Below are positions 34,702-41,987 of a stretch of 64,000 nucleotides of DNA, in pieces. The translations under genes and the position numbers were made by a program. The notes beneath the pieces are model-generated. The model worked only from the letters and a program-made list of their open reading frames with translations, searched no databases and had not been told where the DNA came from. The stretch lies in NCBI GenBank assembly GCA_016521575.1, contig JAEKDP010000009.1, positions 1 through 64,000 on the forward strand, read 5' to 3'. Each line of letters begins with the position of its first letter. Position 1 is the stretch's first letter. The stretch comes from Rhodobacteraceae bacterium F11138 (GTDB taxonomy: Bacteria > Pseudomonadota > Alphaproteobacteria > Rhodobacterales > Rhodobacteraceae).

Positions 34702-36189
34702 ATGGTTCAACGCAAGAAAGTTGCCGTGATCGGCGGCGGGATCTCGGGTCTCGCCGCAGCCAAGGCGTTTGATGAAAAAGGACATGACGTATGCGGATTC
34801 GAGCGCAGCCACGATTTTGGCGGCGTATGGGAGCCATCCCGGTCCTATCCCGATGTACAGACACAATCCCCAAAGGAGCTGTACTGTTTCACCGATCATC
34901 CAATGCCGGCGGATTATCCCGAGTGGCCAAAGGGGCCGCAGGTGCATGCCTATCTGCATTCCTACGCGGAAAAGCATCAGCTGGCGCGGCTGTTCAGACT
35001 GAACACAGACGTGCTGTCGATGGATCGCCGCGAAGACGGCCAACCCGGCTGGACTCTGCGTCTGCGATCCGACGGCAAGGAATGGGCAGAAGATTTCGAT
35101 TTTGTCGCAATTGCGACGGGCCAGTTTTCGGAAAAGAACATCATCACCCACCCCGGGCAGGATGAATTCACCGCGGCCGGAGGGCAGGTTCTGCATTCTT
35201 CGGACTATACCGACCCGACCCTGTGCCAAGGCAAACACGTCCTTGTTCTGGGCGCGTCGAAATCGGGCACGGATATTGCCGTCAACGCCGCACGGAACGG
35301 GGCGGCGTCGGTTCATCTGGTGTATCGCGAGAACGTCTGGCGCATGCCGTATTTCGTGGGCGGCATCAATTTCAAGCGGTTGCTGTATATGCGGGCGCAA
35401 GAGATGCAGTTCAACGGCTGGGGCCGCGGACCAGCCCAACGCATGCTGGCAGCGATCACCAAACCGTTGGTCTGGGCGAACTTCCGGGGTCTGGAAACGC
35501 TGTTGAAACTTCAACTGGGGCTCAAGAAACACAACATGGTGCCCGACACCCCGATCGAAAAGGACGCATCCTGTTCCCTGCCGATCGTCACCCCCGGCCT
35601 GTTCGAGGAAATGAATGCCGGACGCATTAAACCCGTGATCGGCAGTATCGACAGCTACGAAACAGGCAAGGTCAGGCTGACCACGGGCGATGTGATTCCG
35701 TGCGATCTGTCCATCCTTGCCGTCGGCTGGAAACTGGGCGTGCCCTATCTGGCCCAGACATATCGGGACAAGCTGATCGAGACCGACGGGCAATACCGAA
35801 CCTATCGGCTGTCGGTGAACCCCGACTTGCCCGACATGGGCTTTGTCGGGTTCAACTCGTCGTTCTGTACGGTTCTGTCGGCCGAACTGATTGCCAACTG
35901 GCTGGTGCGTTACATGGACGGACAACTGGCGCGCCAACCCTCGGTCCCGGAGATGGAAAAGAACATCCAGGACATGCTGGACTGGCGCCGCAACGAACGC
36001 CCGGCGGCTCAGGTCTATGGTGGTCAGTGTTCCGCCCCGTTCCATTTTCGCCATTTTGACGAGCTGATGCAGGACATGGGCGCGACCCGATGGAAACGGG
36101 CGAATCCGTTGACTGAAACCTTCAGCTATCCCGACGCCGCGGCCTATGGCCGGTTCTTGGCAACGACACCGGCGTATCGCGCCAACTAG
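34702..36189 (+). CDS. Flavin-containing monooxygenase (FMO-like, NAD(P)-binding)
   Basis: 495 residues. There are two Rossmann motifs: GGGISG (11-16) for FAD and GASKSG near 180-185 for NADPH. Between them lies an FMO-like segment (GGQVLHSSDY) preceded by VAIATGQFSEKN, the ATG-type linker. This is a class B flavoprotein, so N- or S-oxygenation or a Baeyer-Villiger-type reaction is likely. It is co-transcribed with the cupin. Substrate unknown; an aromatic amine or thio compound would fit the family. Confidence 0.85.
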   Translation: MVQRKKVAVIGGGISGLAAAKAFDEKGHDVCGFERSHDFGGVWEPSRSYPDVQTQSPKELYCFTDHPMPADYPEWPKGPQVHAYLHSYAEKHQLARLFRLNTDVLSMDRREDGQPGWTLRLRSDGKEWAEDFDFVAIATGQFSEKNIITHPGQDEFTAAGGQVLHSSDYTDPTLCQGKHVLVLGASKSGTDIAVNAARNGAASVHLVYRENVWRMPYFVGGINFKRLLYMRAQEMQFNGWGRGPAQRMLAAITKPLVWANFRGLETLLKLQLGLKKHNMVPDTPIEKDASCSLPIVTPGLFEEMNAGRIKPVIGSIDSYETGKVRLTTGDVIPCDLSILAVGWKLGVPYLAQTYRDKLIETDGQYRTYRLSVNPDLPDMGFVGFNSSFCTVLSAELIANWLVRYMDGQLARQPSVPEMEKNIQDMLDWRRNERPAAQVYGGQCSAPFHFRHFDELMQDMGATRWKRANPLTETFSYPDAAAYGRFLATTPAYRAN

Positions 36190-36302
36190 AGCGTATTGCG
36201 ATCTATCGGAGTCCTGTATTCGCCGGGCATGGTGAGGCAGCGTTTGCAACGCCAGCGCGTTCACCATGCCCGGCGAATGCAATTGAACGCGAAACGCTTT
36301 GA
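36189..36302. repeat. Palindromic intergenic element with 18-bp inverted arms
   Basis: Starts at the last base of the FMO stop codon. Perfect 18-bp arms ATTCGCCGGGCATGGTGA (36218-36235) and its complement (36261-36278) flank a 25-nt loop. Outside them are imperfect terminal inverted repeats: GAGCGTATTGCG on the left and, on the opposite strand at the right, AAAGCGTTTCGCG. About 110 bp with no coding potential. It resembles a MITE/REP-type mobile palindrome; it could also act as a transcription barrier. Confidence 0.6.
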
Positions 36303-36356
36303 CATTGCGGACTCGGTCCCGGCGATCTGTCCGGATGACAACGCGTCAAATGTAAT

Positions 36357-36401
36357 GTATAAATATTTTATACTTGAAATAGTTTCCCGACTCGTTAACC
36401 T
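36357..36401 (+). promoter_or_regulatory. Promoter/operator of the aminobenzoyl-CoA operon
   Basis: A 17-bp hyphenated palindrome with 7-bp arms GTATAAA/TTTATAC (36357-36373) abuts TACTTGAAATAGTTTCC (36371-36387), identical to 28904-28920. A promoter reads TTGAAA (36374-36379), 16 nt, TAACCT (36396-36401), and the ATG is at 36429. The operator core GAAATAGTTTC overlaps the -35 box, as in MarR repression. Confidence 0.65.
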
Positions 36402-36428
36402 GAACCTGACAACTAGGGACATTCGACC

Positions 36429-38714
36429 ATGAAAATCGCAGTGCTTGGCGGGGGTCCATCCGGGCTCTATTTTTCCATCTCGATGAAGCTGCGCGACGCA
36501 GCGCATGACATCACGGTGTATGAGCGAAATCGCCCGGACGATACATTCGGCTGGGGCGTTGTTCTGTCTGACGAAACGATGTCCAATTTCGTCGACAACG
36601 ACCCCGTTTCAGAAATGATGATCCGCGATCGCTTTGCCTATTGGGACGATGTCAAAGTCATCCGCGGCGAAGAAAGCATGACCTCGGGGGGGCATGGGTT
36701 CTGCGGGATCGGGCGCAAGGAAATGCTGCTGCTGCTTCAGCAGCGCGCGCGTGACCTGGGCGTGAAGCTTGAATTCGAATCCGACATGACCCCCGAAAAA
36801 ATCGAAAAGCTGCGTCAGGACAACGATCTTGTCGTTGCTTCCGACGGGTTGAACTCGAAAACCCGCAGCCTTTACGCGGATCGGTTCCAGCCTGAAATCG
36901 ACATGCGCGCGAACCATTTCGTCTGGCTGGGCACACATCAGAAATTCGATGATGCCTTCACCTTCATCTTCGAGAAAACCGAACACGGCTGGATCTGGGC
37001 GCACGCCTATCAGTTTGACGACGACACCGCGACATTCATCGTCGAATGCGGCCCTGAAACCTTTGACGCCTTCGGGTTCGGCACCATGTCCCAGCAGGAC
37101 AGCATTGCGCTGTGCGAAAAGATATTTGCCAAACATCTGGGCGGTCATGCGCTCATGACCAACGCCAACCACATTCGCGGCTCGGCCTGGATCCAGTTCC
37201 CCCGGGTGACCTGCGAAAACTGGTATTTCGACAATGTGGTTCTGCTGGGGGATGCCTCGGCCACGGCGCATTTTTCGATCGGATCCGGTTCCAAACTGGG
37301 CATGGAAAGCGCGATTGCCCTCGCCGACGAACTGTCATCCGGCAAGGCCCTGCCCGACGCGCTTCAGACCTATCAGGACGACCGCAAGCTGCAGGTGCTG
37401 CGCGTGACCTCGGCGGCGCGCAACTCGACCGAATGGTTCGAAGACATCGAACGCTATCTTGAGCTGGACATGATGCAGTTCAACTATGCGCTGCTGACCC
37501 GGTCACAGCGGATCAGCCACGAAAACCTGCGCCTGCGCGACCCTGAATGGCTGGCGTCGGCCGAGGCATGGTTCCAGGCCAGGGCGGGCAGCAATTCGGC
37601 GCGAAGCCCGATGTTCGCACCGTTCAAGCTGCGCGACATGGAACTGGAAAACCGGGTCGTGGTGTCCCCGATGGCGCAATACAAGGCGAAGGACGGCATG
37701 CCGACCGACTGGCATTTCGTCCATTACGCCGAACGCGCCAAAGGCGGTGCGGGCCTCGTGTTTACCGAGATGCTTTGCGTCAGCAAGCAGGGCCGGATCA
37801 CACCGGGATGCCCCTGCATCGGCCCCGAGCAGGTTGATGACTGGACGCGGCTGACCGATTTCGTTCACGCCGAGACCAACGCCAGGATCTGCGCCCAGAT
37901 CGGGCATTCCGGCCGCAAGGGGTCGACCCGGCTGGCCTGGGACGGGATAGATCAGCCCTTGCCCGAGGGCGAGAACTGGCCGCTTCTGTCCGCATCGGCC
38001 ATTCCGCTGATGGAGGGCAATGTCGTGCCCAAGGCGATGGACCGCGCCGACATGGACGAGGTGCGCGAACAGTTCGTCTCCGCCGTCCGGGCCGCCCGCG
38101 ACGCGAATTTCGACATGATCGAAATGCACGCGGCGCACGGGTATCTGATTGCATCCTTCATTTCGCCCGTGACCAACAAACGCGACGACGATTATGGCGG
38201 CAGTCTGGAAAACCGCCTGCGCTATCCGCTGGAAATCTTTGCCGCCATGCGCGCCGAATGGCCCGACGACAAACCGATGACCGTGCGTATTTCGGCCCAT
38301 GACTGGATGGGCGACGATGCCGTCACCCCCGACGAAGCCGTACAGATAGGCGCGGCATTCAAGGCCGCCGGTGCCGATGCGATCAACGTGTCCTCGGGAC
38401 AGACGGACAAGGCGGAACAGCCGGTCTATGGCCGCATGTTCCAGGTCCCCTTCGCCGACCGGGTCCGCAACGAGATCGACCTGCCGACGCTGGTGGCGGG
38501 CAATATCTATGAACCCGACCACGTCAATTCGATCCTCATGGCCGGGCGCGCCGATCTGGTTCTGTTGGCCCGGCCGCATCTGGCCGATCCCTACTGGACG
38601 CTGCACGCCGCAGTCGAACTTGGCGACGAGGAACAGATCTGGCCCGCACCCTATGAAGGCGGCCGCCGCCAGGCCAACACGCTGGCCGAACGTGCAAGGG
38701 CGATGGAAACATGA
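36429..38714 (+). CDS. Bifunctional 2-aminobenzoyl-CoA monooxygenase/reductase-type flavoprotein
   Basis: 761-residue fusion. Residues 1 to about 385 are a salicylyl-CoA-5-hydroxylase-like FAD monooxygenase (GGGPSG at 7-12, VVASDGLNSKTRS, LLGDASATAHFSIGSGSKLG). Residues about 398-761 are an old-yellow-enzyme reductase of the YqjM type (FKLRDMELENRVVVSPMAQY, EMHAAHGYLIASFISP, NKRDDDYGGSLENR). This architecture is known from the Azoarcus evansii enzyme that hydroxylates and then reduces 2-aminobenzoyl-CoA, so the ring loses aromaticity without ring-cleaving dioxygenase. Head of an operon with SDR, thioesterase and Rid genes. Substrate inferred. Confidence 0.88.
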   Translation: MKIAVLGGGPSGLYFSISMKLRDAAHDITVYERNRPDDTFGWGVVLSDETMSNFVDNDPVSEMMIRDRFAYWDDVKVIRGEESMTSGGHGFCGIGRKEMLLLLQQRARDLGVKLEFESDMTPEKIEKLRQDNDLVVASDGLNSKTRSLYADRFQPEIDMRANHFVWLGTHQKFDDAFTFIFEKTEHGWIWAHAYQFDDDTATFIVECGPETFDAFGFGTMSQQDSIALCEKIFAKHLGGHALMTNANHIRGSAWIQFPRVTCENWYFDNVVLLGDASATAHFSIGSGSKLGMESAIALADELSSGKALPDALQTYQDDRKLQVLRVTSAARNSTEWFEDIERYLELDMMQFNYALLTRSQRISHENLRLRDPEWLASAEAWFQARAGSNSARSPMFAPFKLRDMELENRVVVSPMAQYKAKDGMPTDWHFVHYAERAKGGAGLVFTEMLCVSKQGRITPGCPCIGPEQVDDWTRLTDFVHAETNARICAQIGHSGRKGSTRLAWDGIDQPLPEGENWPLLSASAIPLMEGNVVPKAMDRADMDEVREQFVSAVRAARDANFDMIEMHAAHGYLIASFISPVTNKRDDDYGGSLENRLRYPLEIFAAMRAEWPDDKPMTVRISAHDWMGDDAVTPDEAVQIGAAFKAAGADAINVSSGQTDKAEQPVYGRMFQVPFADRVRNEIDLPTLVAGNIYEPDHVNSILMAGRADLVLLARPHLADPYWTLHAAVELGDEEQIWPAPYEGGRRQANTLAERARAMET

Positions 38715-39454
38715 GCCTCGCGGGCAAATCGGCCTTTGTGACGGGGGGCGGTTCCGGTGTCGGGGCCGTCATTGCCGCGCATCTGGCGCAAGCGGGGGCA
38801 GAGGTCACGATCTGTGGCCGACGCCAGGCTCCGCTTGCGGCCGTTGCCGCAGATCAGTCCGGCATCAAGACCACCGTCTGTGACATCACGGACGAACCCG
38901 CGCTTGCAGCGGCCATCGCGGCCGCTGCGCCGGATATCGTCGTCGCAAACGCCGGAATGTCCGAAAGCGCACCGTTCGTGCGCACCGAACTGGCCGCGTT
39001 TCAACGCATGATGGACGTGAACCTGACCGGCACTTTCCTGACCCTGCGTGAAGGCGCGCGTGCCATGTCGGAAAAACCCTGGGGGCGGCTTGTTGCCATC
39101 GCCTCGACTGCCGGGCTAAAGGGATACCCCTATGTCGCGCCCTATGCGGCGGCCAAACACGGGGTGGTCGGCATGGTCAAATCCATCGCATTGGAACTGG
39201 CCCGCAAAGGGGTGACAGCCAACGCCGTGTGCCCCGGATTTCTGGATACCGAAATGACCGAAAGATCCATAGCGAATATCGTCGAAAAGACCGGCCGCAG
39301 CCCGGAAGAGGCCCGCGCCTCGCTGGAGGCGACGAACCCGATGCAGCGGCTTGTACCGCCCGCCGATGTGGCCCGGGCCGTGCTCTGGCTGTGTTCACCC
39401 GGCTCGGACATGGTGACTGGCCAGGCCATTTCAGTATCCGGAGGCGAGACATGA
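38711..39454 (+). CDS. SDR family NAD(P)-dependent oxidoreductase
   Basis: 247 residues. TGGGSGVG cofactor motif at 11-18, NAG at the end of the fourth strand (VVANAGMSES), and catalytic Ser...Tyr-x3-Lys in AIASTAGLKGYPYVAPYAAAK. ATGA overlap with the fused monooxygenase/reductase. Likely a 3-hydroxyacyl-CoA dehydrogenase-type step in the breakdown of the hydroxylated, reduced ring product. Confidence 0.9.
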   Translation: MSLAGKSAFVTGGGSGVGAVIAAHLAQAGAEVTICGRRQAPLAAVAADQSGIKTTVCDITDEPALAAAIAAAAPDIVVANAGMSESAPFVRTELAAFQRMMDVNLTGTFLTLREGARAMSEKPWGRLVAIASTAGLKGYPYVAPYAAAKHGVVGMVKSIALELARKGVTANAVCPGFLDTEMTERSIANIVEKTGRSPEEARASLEATNPMQRLVPPADVARAVLWLCSPGSDMVTGQAISVSGGET

Positions 39455-39900
39455 ATCAGACTTTCCGCCTGACGCGGCAGGTCGAGTTCAACCATTGCGA
39501 CCCGGCCGGCATGGTATTCTACCCACGGTATTTCGAAATGGTTTCGGCCACATTCGAACGATTTCTCGCGGATGCCATCGACTATGGGTGGGCGTCCATG
39601 GGCATCACAGGAAACGGCATGGGCACGCCGATGGGGAAAATCGAGATGCGGTTCTCGAATCCGTCCTATCTTGGCGACTGGTTGGACCTTGATCTGACAC
39701 TGGCCCGTCTGGGCACGGCTTCGGCCACCTTCGACATCCGCTGCAGCAGCCAGGACGAGCTTCGTTTTGAATGCCGGGCCACGATCATCCACGCCCGCAC
39801 AGGCGGCGGCAAATCGGCCCCCTGGCCTGACGACGTGCGTGCCCGCATGATCGCCTATCAGCCCCCCTCCTCCGGAAAAGAAAAAGAGACCAACCCATGA
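39451..39900 (+). CDS. Acyl-CoA thioesterase, 4-hydroxybenzoyl-CoA thioesterase family
   Basis: 149-residue hot-dog-fold protein. The 4HBT signature FNHCDPAGMVFYPRYF gives Asp17 as catalytic residue. ATGA overlap with the SDR and with the Rid gene. In aryl-CoA pathways such enzymes often remove dead-end CoA esters and free the CoA pool. Confidence 0.9.
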   Translation: MNQTFRLTRQVEFNHCDPAGMVFYPRYFEMVSATFERFLADAIDYGWASMGITGNGMGTPMGKIEMRFSNPSYLGDWLDLDLTLARLGTASATFDIRCSSQDELRFECRATIIHARTGGGKSAPWPDDVRARMIAYQPPSSGKEKETNP

Positions 39901-40310
39901 CAGCCCTGACCCCCCACATGTTCCTTCAGCCCGACGGCTGGGTTCCGGCCAAAGGCTATGCCAACGGCGTTCTGGCCGAAGGCAAGATGATTTTCACCGG
40001 CGGGCTCGTCGGTTGGAACGAAAACCAGGAATGGATCGAAACCGGAATGGTGGGCCAGTTCCGCCAGACCTTGCTGAATATCGTCGCCGTCCTGGCCGAG
40101 GCCGGTGCCGGTCCCGAGCATCTTGTCCGCCTGACCTGGTACATCACCGACAAAGAGGAATATAACGCCAACCTCAGGGCATTCGGCGCCGCCTATCGCG
40201 AAGTGATCGGCCGCCATTTCCCGACCATGGCCGTGGTTCAGGTCGTCGCGCTGATGGAGGATGCGGCCCGGATCGAGATCGAGGCCACCGCAGTCCTGCC
40301 CAACGCCTGA
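39897..40310 (+). CDS. RidA/YjgF/UK114-family protein without the catalytic arginine
   Basis: 137 residues with the Rid fold pattern, ending MEDAARIEIEATAVL. The arginine that anchors the substrate carboxylate in imine-deaminating RidA (in FPARS-like sequence) is replaced: here the segment reads FPTMAV, with Met111 at that position. Rid proteins lacking this arginine often do not deaminate 2-aminoacrylate and occur in catabolic operons. It may act on the enamine/imine formed from the amino-substituted ring, but this is inference. Last gene of the operon. Confidence 0.85.
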   Translation: MTALTPHMFLQPDGWVPAKGYANGVLAEGKMIFTGGLVGWNENQEWIETGMVGQFRQTLLNIVAVLAEAGAGPEHLVRLTWYITDKEEYNANLRAFGAAYREVIGRHFPTMAVVQVVALMEDAARIEIEATAVLPNA

Positions 40311-40331
40311 TCACAGTGGCAACACAGCTGT

Positions 40332-40352
40332 CCGCCCCGGAGGCCGGGGCGG
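40332..40352. terminator. Bidirectional terminator-like hairpin between convergent operons
   Basis: Perfect 9-bp GC-rich arms CCGCCCCGG and CCGGGGCGG with a 3-nt loop, in the 48-bp gap between the Rid gene (plus) and iorB (minus). No long U-tract follows on either strand, so termination strength is uncertain. Confidence 0.5.
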
Positions 40353-40358
40353 GCCGTT

Positions 40359-41978
40359 TCAGAAACTGGCAATCGTGCGCAATGCGCCGTCCAGCGCGTC
40401 GCCGTCTTCATCGCTGAGCGCGGCATCGCGCAAACGGCGCAGCCAATCGGCGGCGTCATCGCGGCCACGCAACAATTCAAGCCCGCCAATCACACGGTCA
40501 AATTTCGAAAGACCCCTTGCGTGGGTGTCGGAATAGCCTTTGATCAGACGCCTGCACCGCAGGATCTCGACCCCAAGCCGATAATCGGCGGCCCGCTCCC
40601 GCAGGGCCAAGCCGAACCATTCGTTCAGATGGGCCATCTCCTGGTCATGGCGCAACAGACGTCGCCGCCAGGGCTTCAGGCTGCTGACGAACCAAAGCTG
40701 CAAAAAGCCCGACAGGCTGTCCGTGCGCAAACGGCGGCCCTTGTTGACGCGCCGGTCCAGCCAGGCCATTCGCGTTTCGCGGTTTTCGAACCAGCGGCCC
40801 ATCGCGGCGGGCATCGCACCGACAACTTCTTGCGCGCGGGGGTGGAAATATTCGGTGACCTGCACGATGGCATCGGAATCGACACCCTGTTCGCGCCGCA
40901 AACGCTTGTCGCGGCTGGCGCGGGTCTTGAGATCGGCAACACGGATCAGATCGTCATAACACAGCGCATTGGCCAGATATTTCGCGGCCTCCCGCGAAAA
41001 CGCCCATTCCCCTTCGGCACTGTCACCGGCAACCGCCTGATCCAACAGGTCAAGATACTGCGCCCCATATGCCAGATCCTGAAAATCGACCACCTTGGCC
41101 AGACCCCTGCGCGCCCTTCCGGCCACGGGTTCCGCAAAGGCATCAATGCGATCCGTCAGCGTCTTCCATCCATCCAGTTGATGTTCCGGCCCCTCGGGCG
41201 GGACATCCGCATCCATTGCGGGCGCGGCTTTGGGCATGGCGATGATCGGAACCGGATTTTCCCCGGAGCTGACCCCGGCAGGCGCGGAGTGCGCGGATTG
41301 TGTCGTGCCGGTTTCCCTGTCGCCCGTGGCACCGCGAAACCCCGCATCGAACGCACGCAGGCTGGCCTCGACCCCACGGCCCGAGGCACGAATGGTTTCC
41401 TCGAACAGCTCGCGATCAAAAGGCAAGGCCCGGCTGCCCGCAAGCGCGCCGAACAGGCTTGCCGATATTACGCTGCCGACCTCGGTGGCGGCGCGTTCAA
41501 GGTCCAGACAGACCGCCCGATAGGCGCTGCTGCGCGCCGCCTCGATCACCGGCCCGGCATCCACGCGCCCATCCCCCGGCACGACCTTTTCGGTGGTTGC
41601 CAGAACCCGGTGGGTGGACGCAATCAGCGTTGTGCGGTCCGGGGTCACAAACCCGCGCATCATGGCCCGCCCGGCCTCCATCAGTTCGGCCGCGATCAGG
41701 ATGTCCACATCGCCCGGTGCCGGGCTGAGACAGAACACCGGGTCGCGTCCGGTATCCGGGGTCATCTCGACATAATAGATGGTCGAACCGGTCCGCTGCG
41801 CCACCCCCGCGACCGAGGTTGCCTGGGCGCGATACCCGCCCCTGCGGGCCAGATCCGTGATCCAGTTGGTCAGCACACCTCCACCCTGCCCGCCCACGGC
41901 AAGAACCGCCAGTTTCAGAATGGCGTCGGTGGTATCCTTGCCGGAAACCGGCAGTTCAGGCAGGTCATGCAGCGTCAT
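40359..41978 (-). CDS. iorB: Indolepyruvate ferredoxin oxidoreductase beta subunit, extended form
   Basis: 539 residues. Residues 1 to about 210 are the pyruvate-ferredoxin-oxidoreductase gamma-type domain (LAVLAVGGQGGGVLTNWITDLAR, then VAQRTGSTIYYVEM). A variable linker rich in Thr, Ser and Pro follows. The last 270 residues are helical and match the extra domain of fused IorB proteins (FQDLAYGAQYLDLLDQ, then EILRCRRLIKGYSDTHARG). With IorA it would convert aryl pyruvates such as indolepyruvate to aryl-acetyl-CoA. It is 9 nt downstream of iorA. Confidence 0.85.
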   Translation of the reverse strand: MTLHDLPELPVSGKDTTDAILKLAVLAVGGQGGGVLTNWITDLARRGGYRAQATSVAGVAQRTGSTIYYVEMTPDTGRDPVFCLSPAPGDVDILIAAELMEAGRAMMRGFVTPDRTTLIASTHRVLATTEKVVPGDGRVDAGPVIEAARSSAYRAVCLDLERAATEVGSVISASLFGALAGSRALPFDRELFEETIRASGRGVEASLRAFDAGFRGATGDRETGTTQSAHSAPAGVSSGENPVPIIAMPKAAPAMDADVPPEGPEHQLDGWKTLTDRIDAFAEPVAGRARRGLAKVVDFQDLAYGAQYLDLLDQAVAGDSAEGEWAFSREAAKYLANALCYDDLIRVADLKTRASRDKRLRREQGVDSDAIVQVTEYFHPRAQEVVGAMPAAMGRWFENRETRMAWLDRRVNKGRRLRTDSLSGFLQLWFVSSLKPWRRRLLRHDQEMAHLNEWFGLALRERAADYRLGVEILRCRRLIKGYSDTHARGLSKFDRVIGGLELLRGRDDAADWLRRLRDAALSDEDGDALDGALRTIASF

Positions 41979-41987
41979 GATCTTTCC

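Noticed and set aside
36189-36302. CRISPR-like or attachment-site interpretation of the palindrome
   Set aside because: There is a single inverted-repeat unit, no regularly spaced direct repeats, and no integrase or cas gene nearby.
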